Shown here piece by piece: positions 50,817 through 59,309 of a stretch of DNA of 64,000 nt. Numbering within the stretch: position 1 is the stretch's first letter; each line of letters begins with the position of its first letter. The position numbers and the translations under genes were made by a program. Below the pieces are notes generated by a model. It was not told the origin of the DNA, did no database searches, and saw only the letters and a program-made list of their open reading frames with translations. The stretch comes from Hyphomicrobiales bacterium (GTDB lineage Bacteria > Pseudomonadota > Alphaproteobacteria > Rhizobiales > RI-29): the NCBI GenBank assembly GCA_016125495.1, contig WGLQ01000008.1, positions 183,785 to 247,784 on the forward strand, written 5' to 3'.

Positions 50817-52418
50817 ATGGTCCGTCGATCGAAACCCAGCCCCCCGAACCGCTCGCGCCAGGACATACCAGCGCTGCTGGCTGCCGGCCTTGCCCACCAC
50901 CGTGCCCGCCGGCTCGCGGAGGCCGAGCGCTGCTACCAGCGCGTGCTGCGCGCCGATCCGAGCAACGCCGATGCGCTCAATCTCCTCGGGGCGCTCGCCG
51001 GTGAGGCGCAGCAAATGCAAGCGTCGATCGATTTCCTCGAGCGCGCCCTGCGCGCCCGACCTTCGGACCCCGAGATCCGGAACAATCTCGGCCAGAGCTA
51101 TCTCCGGCACGAGCGCCCGCTCGAGGCGCTCGCGCACTTCGAGGCGGCCGCCACCGCCATGCCGCAGGCAACGCTTCCCGCCCTCAACCGCGCCCGTGCG
51201 CTACGTGCCCTCGGGCGCGCCGACGACGCACTCGCGGCATTCCAAGCCATCTCTGTCCGCGATCCCTCCAGCCTTGCAGCCCGGATCGGGGCTGCGGACA
51301 CCTTGCTCGACCTAGGTAGGATCGACGAGGCTGTCGCCGCCTATCGCGCCGTGATCGCAGCCGACCAAACGGCCGTCGATGCCCATGCCGGCCTCGCCGT
51401 TGCCCAGCGTTTCGCGCCCGGCGATCCCGAACCGGCCGCCATGGCCGCGCTCCTCGAGACGGGTGGCCTTGCCCCCACCGAGAGGCGCACGATCCACCTC
51501 GCGCTCGCCAAGGCTTTCGACGACCTCGCAGATCCCGACACCGCCTTCGCCCATGCGAGCGCCGCCAAGCGGGCGGTGCCGCGACAATTCGATCAACTCG
51601 CCTATTCGCGGTTCGTCGATGCTCAAATCGCCCGCTTCGGACCCGACGTGTTCGCCGGCCGGACCGCCCGGGGCCACTCCTCGGACGCGCCCGTCTTCAT
51701 CGTCGGTATGCCGCGATCGGGCACCACCTTGGTCGAGCAGATCGTCGCCAGTCACCCCGAAGGCGCCGGCGCGGGCGAGTTCACAGACCTGCAACGCATC
51801 GCGATCGACCTCTACACTCGCGCGGCCGCTGCCCGGACAGGCCCGGCCGCCGGCCCTTTCCAGCTACCGGGCCACGAATTGCGCCGCGCCGCCGGCACCT
51901 ATCTCGCCGCGCTCTCCGCCCGCGCCAACGCGCCGGGCGCCACACGTCTCGCCGACAAGACCCCGCAGAACTTCGAGCACCTGGGCCTCGTCGCTCTGCT
52001 CTTTCCGAATGCGCGGATCATCCACTGCCGGCGCGATGCCCGCGACACGTGCCTTTCGATCTACATGCACGCCTTTCGCGACAGCCACGCCTACGGCGAC
52101 GACCTCGTCGCGCTTGCCCGCTACTATCGCGACTACGAGCGGCTCATGGCCCACTGGCGCGCGGTGCTGCCGCTGGCGATCGTGGACGTGGACTACGCCG
52201 ACCTCGTCGCCGAGCCGCAAGCCACGATCCGCACGTTGATCGCAGGGCTCGGCCTCGCCTGGCACGAGGGCTGCCTCGCCTTCCACGAGTCCCGGCGCGC
52301 GGTGACGACGCCCAGCCGTGCTCAGATCCGCCGGCCGGTCTATCGCTCGTCGCAGGGCCGCTGGCGCCGCTACGAGGCCCATCTCCAGCCGCTCCTCGAA
52401 GCACTGGAGAAGGACTGA
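50817..52418 (+). CDS. TPR-repeat sulfotransferase family protein
   Basis: 533 aa. Residues about 15-240 hold five to six tetratricopeptide repeats (for example RLAEAERCYQRVLRADPSNADALNLLGALA, then RIDEAVAAYRAVIAADQTAVDAHAGLA). The C-terminal half is a sulfotransferase domain: the PAPS 5'-phosphosulfate loop VFIVGMPRSGTTLVEQI, and the 3'-phosphate site CRRDARDTCLSIYMHAF. No signal peptide is seen. Bacterial members often act on polysaccharides, peptides or lipids, but the acceptor is unknown. It is divergent from the DMGDH-like gene. Confidence 0.9.
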   Translation: MVRRSKPSPPNRSRQDIPALLAAGLAHHRARRLAEAERCYQRVLRADPSNADALNLLGALAGEAQQMQASIDFLERALRARPSDPEIRNNLGQSYLRHERPLEALAHFEAAATAMPQATLPALNRARALRALGRADDALAAFQAISVRDPSSLAARIGAADTLLDLGRIDEAVAAYRAVIAADQTAVDAHAGLAVAQRFAPGDPEPAAMAALLETGGLAPTERRTIHLALAKAFDDLADPDTAFAHASAAKRAVPRQFDQLAYSRFVDAQIARFGPDVFAGRTARGHSSDAPVFIVGMPRSGTTLVEQIVASHPEGAGAGEFTDLQRIAIDLYTRAAAARTGPAAGPFQLPGHELRRAAGTYLAALSARANAPGATRLADKTPQNFEHLGLVALLFPNARIIHCRRDARDTCLSIYMHAFRDSHAYGDDLVALARYYRDYERLMAHWRAVLPLAIVDVDYADLVAEPQATIRTLIAGLGLAWHEGCLAFHESRRAVTTPSRAQIRRPVYRSSQGRWRRYEAHLQPLLEALEKD

Positions 52419-52570
52419 TCGGCTCCAGCCTACGCCAACGTGCTGTGTCTCGCCGGACGCTGTGCAAACAGAAATCTGCACGGCTGGCGATTGCAGACTT
52501 GCATGCGCATCGGCAGCTGGCATCGGATGTTCCCATGTGGAAACGATGATTCTCGGCGAGAGGTTCTCGG

Positions 52571-53263
52571 ATGGCTGGTCGGTTCACTCTCTGCACGGTA
52601 GCAGCTGTCTCGGTTACGGCCCTCATGGCTAGCGGGGCTCCTGCCCGCGCAGGCAGCTACAATGACGGCCCCGCTCCGAGGTCGGTTTACGTCAGCGTAT
52701 TCGGCGGCTGGTCGTCGCCTGAGGAGTACGAGCAGACAATACCGTTGCCCGTGCTCGGCAACTACGGTTTCGGCTTTGATGCCGACGACGGCTACATGCT
52801 CGGAATTGCCGTCGGGACGACGGTGATGCCGAACCTGCGCGCGGAACTCGAATATTCGGCTGGCTTCCACGATGCCGATCAGATTTTCGTCTCGATCGGA
52901 GGCTTGCAGGTCCCGATCCTCGGCTTCAGCGGCGACGTGACGGCTGAGACCATCCTGGTCAACCTCTGGTACGACTTCGATCTCGGGGGCGGGATTTCGC
53001 CTTATATCGGTGGTGGCATCGGCTGGGGCTCGGTCGAATTCGACAGCGCGGCTGTTCTCACGGCCAGTGATGATGACGGATTTGCCTACCAGCTCGGGGC
53101 CGGTGTCCGGATTGCGGCCACACCCTCGATCGATGTCGATCTCGGATACCGATACAAGACTGTGCAGGATTTGCATCTCCTGATCGGGGAAAGCACCGGG
53201 TTCGGCTCCGACGACTATGTTTCGCACAACGTGTTCGCCGGCATCAGCATCAAGCTCGATTAG
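52571..53263 (+). CDS. Outer-membrane beta-barrel protein
   Basis: 230 aa. Signal peptide 1-28 (ending APARAGS), then alternating hydrophobic strands with Gly turns. The pattern includes SVYVSVFGGWSSPEEYEQT, GYMLGIAVGTTVMPNLRAELEYSAGF, ETILVNLWYDFDLGGGISPYIGGGIGWGSVEF, FAYQLGAGVRIAATPSIDVDLGYRYKTV and the terminal HNVFAGISIKLD, typical of Omp25/OmpA-like eight-stranded porin-like barrels. It ends in Leu-Asp rather than the usual Phe. The cargo, if any, is unknown. GAGAGG precedes the start. Confidence 0.85.
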   Translation: MAGRFTLCTVAAVSVTALMASGAPARAGSYNDGPAPRSVYVSVFGGWSSPEEYEQTIPLPVLGNYGFGFDADDGYMLGIAVGTTVMPNLRAELEYSAGFHDADQIFVSIGGLQVPILGFSGDVTAETILVNLWYDFDLGGGISPYIGGGIGWGSVEFDSAAVLTASDDDGFAYQLGAGVRIAATPSIDVDLGYRYKTVQDLHLLIGESTGFGSDDYVSHNVFAGISIKLD

Positions 53264-53318
53264 TAGGGCTTTGCTGCCGGCAGGCGGGCTGCCGGCGTGC
53301 GGCGGGCAGTGGCCGCAG

Positions 53319-54254
53319 TCAAGCCGGCTGTTCGAGAAGTTCGACGAGCCCCACAGCGCGGAGAGTGCTTCGTGTGCGGCCCGCCGCCTCGTGCAGCATC
53401 GTGACCAAGTCCTCGGCGAGGCGCGAGCGCTGGCGCCGGCGAGAGCGCATGACGACGATCTCGAAGGCCGTTGCCGGAGTGAAACGGCGCCAGACCAGGC
53501 CGCGCTGCTCGTAGTCGAGGGCGGTGAGCGCATCGACGATGGCAACGCCGACGCCGCGCACGACCAGTTCGCAGGCGACCTGCGTCGTGAACGTGTCGAC
53601 CCGCCGGCGAGGCTCGACGCCCGATCCCTCGAGCGCCATCTCGATCGCGAGCCGCCACTGATCGAAATTCGAGAGCGTGATGAGGGTGTGAGCGGAAAGG
53701 TCGGCCGGACCCACGACGCCGAGGCCGGCGAGCGGCTGGTCGGGGGGCATGACGCAGACCAGCGGCATTCGCATCAGCGGTTCCTGGTCCAATCCACCCG
53801 CTTCGGCGACGGCCAATCCTAGGCCGAGATCGACCTGACCGGCAGCAACCGCCTCGGCGATCCAGCTGGAGCTGCGGATCGGGAGCGCCAGGGACACGCC
53901 GGAGCGCCCGGAAAGGAACGGGGCGAGGATCTCGGGCAACCAGCGGCGGGCCAGCATGGGCATCGAAGCGACCGCGATCTCACCCGAGGGATGGTGCTTC
54001 AGGCCGGCCGCGAAGCGAGCGAGGTGGTCGAGGCCTTGGAAGGTTCGCTCGACCTGCGAATAGAAGGCGCTCGCCTCGTCGGTCGCCAGCAGGCGATTGC
54101 CGGTTCGCTCGAAGAGCGTCACGCCGACCGCCCTTTCGAGGGCCTTGAGATGCTTGCTCGCCGAGGGCTGGGAAATGCGCAGGCGCTCGCTCGCTCCGGT
54201 CACGGAGCCGGTCTCCATGACCGCCTTGAACACCTCGATCTGTCGAACATTCAT
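53319..54254 (-). CDS. LysR family transcriptional regulator
   Basis: 311 aa. N-terminal HTH: MNVRQIEVFKAVMETGSVTGASERLRISQPSASKHLKALERAVGVTLFER. The substrate-binding domain follows (GEIAVASMPMLARRWLPEILAPFLSGRSGVSLAL, then TLITLSNFDQWRLAIEMAL). It is divergent from the M24/TRAP cluster, with 132 bp between starts, the usual arrangement for a LysR activator and its target operon. The effector is probably the substrate of that pathway. Confidence 0.95.
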   Translation of the reverse strand: MNVRQIEVFKAVMETGSVTGASERLRISQPSASKHLKALERAVGVTLFERTGNRLLATDEASAFYSQVERTFQGLDHLARFAAGLKHHPSGEIAVASMPMLARRWLPEILAPFLSGRSGVSLALPIRSSSWIAEAVAAGQVDLGLGLAVAEAGGLDQEPLMRMPLVCVMPPDQPLAGLGVVGPADLSAHTLITLSNFDQWRLAIEMALEGSGVEPRRRVDTFTTQVACELVVRGVGVAIVDALTALDYEQRGLVWRRFTPATAFEIVVMRSRRRQRSRLAEDLVTMLHEAAGRTRSTLRAVGLVELLEQPA

Positions 54255-54386
54255 GCACCGCCCCGAAGTGTGTCGAACCGAAATCTCAGCATAGCTTATT
54301 TTGATGGTAGTCCGAAGGGATTGTATTTGCAGCTATGGTATCCAGTCGCCATGCTGATGACCGGTTGCGCGAGGATGGATGGCAAC
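54255..54386. promoter_or_regulatory. Divergent promoter region of lysR and the M24/TRAP operon
   Basis: A LysR-type dyad CAT-N11-ATG lies at 54290-54306. Overlapping it, the plus strand has TTGATG (54301-54306), a 17-bp spacer and TATTTG (54324-54329), a weak sigma-70 promoter for the rightward genes. It is the most A+T-rich spot in the surrounding sequence. The assignments are tentative. Confidence 0.35.
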
Positions 54387-55586
54387 ATGGCGCAGGGCAA
54401 CGACGAGCACGCGGCGAGCGGCAGCAAGAACGCCGACCCTTGGCGGATGTTGCCGACCGGTGTCGAGGTCTATCGCGAGCGGCTGGCACGCATCCATGCC
54501 GATCTCGAGGAGCGCGGCCTTGCCGGCGCGCTGATCTTCGACCCGGAAAACCTCTTCTGGCTCACCGGCTATCAGACCATCGGCTATTTCACCTTCCATG
54601 CGACGTACGTCGGTGTGGGCCAACCGCCGGTCATCATCGCGCGGGTCGTCAATCGCGATCTCGCGCTTGCCCATCCGACCATCGCGGACTTCGTTGCCAT
54701 CGCCGATACGGACGATCCGGTCGGCGTGCTCGCGGGCTTTCTGGCAAAGGCGGCCGGCGGGCGAACCGTCGGCGTCGAAACGCGGGCGCGACACCTCTCG
54801 GTCGCGGAGTTTCGTCAACTCGAGGCCGCCGTGCCCGGTCGCCTGGTGGATTGGGGCGGGGTGATCGAGGCGGGTCGCCGCGTCAAGAGCGCGAGCGAGA
54901 TCGCAAGCATGCGCCGTGCCGCGCGGGCCGCGGAGGCCGGACTCGAGGCCGCGATCGAGGCGGTGGCGCCGGGGCGGACGGAAAACGATCTGGCGGCGGC
55001 GATGCTCGGCGCCAGCATTCGCGCGGGGGGAGAATATCTCGGGCACCCGCCGCTGGTCGTCGCCGGGCGAACCACCGCGCTCTGTTTCGCGATGTGGCGG
55101 CGGCGCGAAATCCGCCGCGGCGATGTCGTGCTTCTCGAATCCGCAGGTTGCGTCGACCGCCTGCACGCGATGCTGTCGCGGCCGGTCGTCGTCGGCAAGC
55201 CGACCGGCGAGCAGCAGGAAGCCGCCGACGCGTTGCAAGGCGTGCTCGAGGCAGCGATCGGGGCGATCCGGCCCGGCCTCACGGCGGGCGAAGTCGACCG
55301 GCGCTGCCGAACCGTTGTCGAGGACAAGGGGCTCGGGCGCTTTTTCCGCCACCGCTCCGCCTATGGCATCGGGATAGGCTTTCCGCCGAACTGGTCCGAA
55401 GGCCACATCTACGCCATCCGCCCGGACGATCCGCTGGTCCTCGAGCCGAACATGACGTTCCACGTCATTCCGACGCTCTTCAAGGAGGAATTCGGCATGT
55501 GCTTCAGCGACAGCGTCCGCGTGACGGAAACGGGATGCGAATTACTGACGAATTTCCCCCGCCGGCTGTTCACGGTCGAGCCCTGA
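54387..55586 (+). CDS. M24 family creatinase/ectoine-hydrolase-like protein
   Basis: 399 aa pita-bread fold. The N-terminal creatinase domain (about 25-165) includes ALIFDPENLFWLTGYQTIGYF. In the C-terminal M24 domain the metal ligands of aminopeptidases are lost: LLESAGCVDRLHAMLSR has Glu251 and Ala261 where Asp residues are expected, and GIGIGFPPNW replaces the GHGIG motif. The same losses are typical of the metal-free creatinase and ectoine hydrolase (DoeA/EutD) branch, and LEPNMTFHVIPTLF closely resembles it. It probably hydrolyses a C-N bond of a small amino-acid derivative. It heads the operon with the TRAP genes. GAGGATGG precedes the ATG at 54387. Confidence 0.82.
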   Translation: MAQGNDEHAASGSKNADPWRMLPTGVEVYRERLARIHADLEERGLAGALIFDPENLFWLTGYQTIGYFTFHATYVGVGQPPVIIARVVNRDLALAHPTIADFVAIADTDDPVGVLAGFLAKAAGGRTVGVETRARHLSVAEFRQLEAAVPGRLVDWGGVIEAGRRVKSASEIASMRRAARAAEAGLEAAIEAVAPGRTENDLAAAMLGASIRAGGEYLGHPPLVVAGRTTALCFAMWRRREIRRGDVVLLESAGCVDRLHAMLSRPVVVGKPTGEQQEAADALQGVLEAAIGAIRPGLTAGEVDRRCRTVVEDKGLGRFFRHRSAYGIGIGFPPNWSEGHIYAIRPDDPLVLEPNMTFHVIPTLFKEEFGMCFSDSVRVTETGCELLTNFPRRLFTVEP

Positions 55587-55632
55587 ACGATCGGCCGCAC
55601 ATCGTGTCGAACGCATACCAGAGGAGTTGAAC

Positions 55633-56634
55633 ATGAGGAATGCCATGCCGAGCCGCCGCCAAGTGCTGCAACTCGCAGCGATCGGAGCTTCGAGCGCCAT
55701 CCTGCTGCCGCGCGGCGCGCTGGCGGCAACGACCTGGGACATGCCGTCGGCGTATGCCGCCGGGAATTTCATTTCCAAGTCCTACGCCGCGTTCGCCGAG
55801 GACGTCAAAGCGCGCACGGCAGGTGAACTCGCGATCACCGTGCATCCGGGCGGCTCGCTGTACGGCGGCGCGGAAATCATGCGCGCGGTGCGTGAGGGGC
55901 AGGTGGCGATCGGGGCACGCTTCCTGGCAGCGCACTCCGCGGAGGATCCGATCCTCGGGCTCGACACCGTCCCGTTCCTGGCGACCGACCGTGCTCAGGC
56001 GCGCAAGCTCTATGATGCGTCCAAGTCGCATATCGACGAGGCCCTCGCCAAGCGTGGCCTCAAACTGCTCTATGCCCCGATCTGGCCGCCACAGGGATTG
56101 TTTTCCAAGAAGCCGATCAATTCCGTCGCGGACATGAAAGGTGTCAAATTCAGAGCTTATGACGCCTCGACCACGCGACTCGCCGAACTGATGGGGGCCG
56201 TGCCGACCAAGACCGAGGCGAGCGAGATCGCGCAGGCCTTCTCCACCGGGATCGCGGAATCGATGATGGCGTCTGGAGCAATCGGGGTATTCCAGAAGAT
56301 CTGGGACTATGTGGATCACTTCTATCTGGTGAATGCCTGGCTGCCGAAGTCGGGCGTGATCGTCAACACCAAAGCCTGGGAAGGCCTCGGTTCCAACGTG
56401 CAGTCGGCGGTCATCGAGGCAGCCGCGGCCGCGGAGGCGGCGGTGTGGAACGAGATGGAGGTACAGAACGAGGGATACATAAAGACGATGCGCGAGAACG
56501 GCATGAAGGTCGAGGCGCCCTCCGCGGAACTCGCTTCCGGCCTCGCGGCGATCGGCGAAAAGATGACCGAGGAGTGGGCCGCAAGTGCCGGCGAAACGGG
56601 CAAGGCGGTCATCGCAGCCTACCGCGCTGGCTGA
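55633..56634 (+). CDS. TRAP transporter substrate-binding protein DctP
   Basis: 333 aa. Signal peptide with a twin-arginine-like start (SRRQVLQLAAIGASSAILLPRGALAA). The DctP/SBP family pattern follows: SYAAFAEDVKARTAGELAITVHPGGSLYGGAEIMRAVREGQVAIGARFLAAH, then LGLDTVPFL, KPINSVADMKGVKFRAYDASTTRLAELMGAVPTKTEASEIAQAFSTGIAE, in which the Arg that binds a carboxylate is preserved (KFRAYD). It should capture a carboxylate-bearing substrate in the periplasm for the DctQ and DctM proteins. GAGGAG lies just before the ATG at 55633. Confidence 0.92.
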   Translation: MRNAMPSRRQVLQLAAIGASSAILLPRGALAATTWDMPSAYAAGNFISKSYAAFAEDVKARTAGELAITVHPGGSLYGGAEIMRAVREGQVAIGARFLAAHSAEDPILGLDTVPFLATDRAQARKLYDASKSHIDEALAKRGLKLLYAPIWPPQGLFSKKPINSVADMKGVKFRAYDASTTRLAELMGAVPTKTEASEIAQAFSTGIAESMMASGAIGVFQKIWDYVDHFYLVNAWLPKSGVIVNTKAWEGLGSNVQSAVIEAAAAAEAAVWNEMEVQNEGYIKTMRENGMKVEAPSAELASGLAAIGEKMTEEWAASAGETGKAVIAAYRAG

Positions 56635-56650
56635 GACGGAGAGTGCTCCA

Positions 56651-57208
56651 ATGGGGACGGCGGCGTGCATCGACCGGGCTCTGAACCGGCTCTACCTTGC
56701 CGCCGGCTTCTTGGCGGCGGGCGCGATCGTGTTTCTCGCACTGCTGGTCGCAGCGAGTGTTGCCGCCCGCTTCCTCGGGATCTACGTCGGCGGCCTCACG
56801 GAGGGGGCCGGCTATGCTACCGCTGCGGCCGGCAGCCTGGGCTTGGCGTGGTCGCTCGGCACGGGCGGCCACATTCGCGTCGATCTCGCACTCAATGCGC
56901 TCTCCGACGCGCCGCGTCGCCGGCTCGATCAGTTCGCCTTCCTCGTCACGGCGGGCACGATGTGCTTTGCCGCCTGGTATCTGGCGCGGATGGTGGCGAT
57001 CTCCTGGGACTACGGTGATCTGAGCGTCGGATCGGATCGGCTGCCGATTTGGCTTCCACAGCTGCCGGTGGCGCTCGGATTCGTCATCTTCGCGGTCGCG
57101 CTCGTGCACGGAGCGCTCAAATACCTCGTCCGGGGCAGCAACCCGATCGCGGACGAGGGGCCGGACCTGCTCGCGGCAGACGACCGCAGTCCGGTTCAGG
57201 GACGTTGA
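56651..57208 (+). CDS. TRAP transporter small permease DctQ
   Basis: 185 aa with four predicted membrane helices (about 12-36, 48-66, 90-108, 128-150). The DctQ hallmark is the region around GLAWSLGTGGHIRVDLALNAL. It pairs with DctM. The ATG at 56651 follows the dctP stop by 16 bp. The C-terminal 25 residues are polar. Confidence 0.9.
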   Translation: MGTAACIDRALNRLYLAAGFLAAGAIVFLALLVAASVAARFLGIYVGGLTEGAGYATAAAGSLGLAWSLGTGGHIRVDLALNALSDAPRRRLDQFAFLVTAGTMCFAAWYLARMVAISWDYGDLSVGSDRLPIWLPQLPVALGFVIFAVALVHGALKYLVRGSNPIADEGPDLLAADDRSPVQGR

Positions 57209-57210
57209 GC

Positions 57211-58518
57211 ATGGAGCCCACGATCACCGTGCTCCTGCTCATCGGCGCGCTCTTCCTGGTGCTCACCTCGGGCGTCTGGATCGGCGCGGCGCTGATCCTC
57301 GTCGGGGCGTTGGCCATGTCCCTCGTCACGAACAGGCCGGTCGGGCCGGCGATGGCGACCGCCATCTGGTCGCAGATTTCGCTCTGGGGCCTCGCCTCGC
57401 TGCCGCTCTTCATCTGGATGGGAGAGATACTCTACAGAACCCGACTTTCGCAGAGCCTGTTCAATGGCCTCTCCCCCCTCCTGCGACGCCTGCCGGGCGG
57501 CCTCCTGCACGTCAACGTCGCCGGCTGCACAGCCTTCTCGGCGATCTCGGGCTCCTCGGCCGCAACGCTGCTGACCGTCGGCAAGATCACGATGCCGGAG
57601 TTGCGGCGGCGCGGCTATCCGGATGCCATGGTGGCGGGCACGCTGGCAGGCGCCGGAACGCTCGGGCTCCTCATTCCGCCGTCCATCACGATGATCATCT
57701 ACGGCATCATGGTGCAGGAATCGATCGCGCGGCTGTTCATGGCCGGGCTCGTGCCGGGCCTCATGCTGGCCGGGCTCTTCCTCGCCTACAACATCGCCTG
57801 GGGATTGTTTTCCGCTGAAGGGCGTGCGATGCGCGAACCCCCGGCCACTTGGCGAGAGAAGCTCGCGGGACTAGGCGAGCTGTTGCCGATCGTGGCGCTG
57901 ATCGGGTGCGTCATCGGCTCGATCTCCTTCGGAGTTGCATCGCCGACGGAAGCGGCTGTGATCGGGGTTGCCGGTGCCCTCGCGCTCTCGGGTCTGCAGG
58001 GATCGCTCGACCGCCATTCCCTCGCCAGTTCGCTGATGGGGACCGTGCGCACGACCTCGATGATCACGCTTCTTCTCGCCGGCTCGGCGTTCCTCACGCT
58101 GGCGATGGGCTTCACCGGACTGCCGCGACAGCTCGCGGCCTGGATCGCCGGATACGAACTGACGGCGACACAGCTCATCCTGGCGCTGCTCATCTTCTAC
58201 ATGGTTCTCGGTTGCTTCCTCGACGGCATCTCGATGATCGTGCTGACCATCGCGGTCGTCGAACCGCTCGTGCGGGCAGCCGGTATAGACATGATATGGT
58301 TCGGGATTTTCGTCGTCATCGTCGGGGAAATGGCATTGATCACACCGCCGATCGGGTTCAACCTCTTCCTCGTGCAGGGGCTAACTGGGCGCGACATGGG
58401 CTTCATCGCGTCGGCCGCACTGCCGATGTTCGCGATCATGGCGGTCGCCGTGCTGCTCATCATCGCATTTCCCGAGATCGTGCTCTGGCTGCCTTCGGTG
58501 ATGACGGCGCGGAATTGA
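57211..58518 (+). CDS. TRAP transporter large permease DctM
   Basis: 435 aa with about 12 hydrophobic helices. DctM/YiaN signatures: SLPLFIWMGEILYRTRLSQSLFNGLSPLLRRLPGGLLHVNVAGCTAFSAISGSSAATLLTVGKITMPELRRRGY and PEFGTITPPIG-type region IVGEMALITPPIGFNLFLVQGLTG. It starts 2 bp after the dctQ stop. Together with DctP and DctQ it forms a complete Na+-driven TRAP importer. Confidence 0.93.
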   Translation: MEPTITVLLLIGALFLVLTSGVWIGAALILVGALAMSLVTNRPVGPAMATAIWSQISLWGLASLPLFIWMGEILYRTRLSQSLFNGLSPLLRRLPGGLLHVNVAGCTAFSAISGSSAATLLTVGKITMPELRRRGYPDAMVAGTLAGAGTLGLLIPPSITMIIYGIMVQESIARLFMAGLVPGLMLAGLFLAYNIAWGLFSAEGRAMREPPATWREKLAGLGELLPIVALIGCVIGSISFGVASPTEAAVIGVAGALALSGLQGSLDRHSLASSLMGTVRTTSMITLLLAGSAFLTLAMGFTGLPRQLAAWIAGYELTATQLILALLIFYMVLGCFLDGISMIVLTIAVVEPLVRAAGIDMIWFGIFVVIVGEMALITPPIGFNLFLVQGLTGRDMGFIASAALPMFAIMAVAVLLIIAFPEIVLWLPSVMTARN

Positions 58519-58531
58519 GGGGAAAATCGAG

Positions 58532-59296
58532 ATGGTGATGGAGCGGTTACACATCGATCCGGGATCGGTCGATCTCGACCGGGGTCCCTATCCGCGGGCG
58601 CGCATCGGCTTCGTCTGCGTGGCCAATGCGGGCCTGACCGAAGGTGACATGATGCGCATGCGACCGGAAGGTGTCGGCCTCAGCTTCACCCACCTGCCGA
58701 TGGGCACACAGTGCACGGTCGAAAATCTCGCCGGAATGGAGCAGGATCTCGAGCGCACGCTCGCCGGGTTCATGCCGGGCCGCAACGACGTCGACGTCCT
58801 TTGTTACAACTGTACGGCGGGAAGCTTCATAATCGGCGAGGAGGTCATTCGTTCCAAGCTGGAGGCAGGGCGCGCGGGGGTCCGTGGCACGACGCTGCTG
58901 ACGGGTGTCGTCGCGGCGTTGCGCCGCCTCGGCGTGCGCCGGCTCGCGCTCGGGACGGCCTACACCGCCGATATCGATGCCATGGAGTACGAATATTTCA
59001 CCCGGGCCGGGTTCGAGGTGCCGGTCGTTGCCGGGCTCGGGCTCATGACCGACGTGGAGATGAACCTCGTGTCGCCTGGCTACCTGCGGCAATTCGCCAT
59101 TTCCCTCGACCGGCCCGATGTCGATGCCGTATTCCTGAGTTGCGGTGCGCTGCGCTCGCTCGACATCATCGAGGAGGTCGAGAAGGTCATCGACAAACCG
59201 GTCATCGGATCGAACCAGGCGAGCTTCTGGCACTGCCTGCGGCTCGCCGGGATCGACGACGAGATTCCCGGCTTCGGACGATTGCTGCTGAAATGA
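58532..59296 (+). CDS. Maleate isomerase/EutA-like Asp/Glu racemase family protein
   Basis: 254 aa. The fold is that of the Asp/Glu racemase superfamily, arylmalonate decarboxylase/maleate isomerase branch: RIGFVCVANAGLTEGDMMRM, DVLCYNCTAGSFIIGEE with the first catalytic Cys (YNCT), TTLLTGVVAALRRLGVRRLALGTAYTADID, and FLSCGALRSLDIIEEVE with the second Cys. The same family includes EutA of ectoine catabolism. It starts 13 bp after dctM. It could isomerise maleate or racemise or decarboxylate a product of the M24 hydrolase. Confidence 0.82.
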   Translation: MVMERLHIDPGSVDLDRGPYPRARIGFVCVANAGLTEGDMMRMRPEGVGLSFTHLPMGTQCTVENLAGMEQDLERTLAGFMPGRNDVDVLCYNCTAGSFIIGEEVIRSKLEAGRAGVRGTTLLTGVVAALRRLGVRRLALGTAYTADIDAMEYEYFTRAGFEVPVVAGLGLMTDVEMNLVSPGYLRQFAISLDRPDVDAVFLSCGALRSLDIIEEVEKVIDKPVIGSNQASFWHCLRLAGIDDEIPGFGRLLLK

Positions 59297-59309
59297 GGAT
59301 TGGCCGGTC

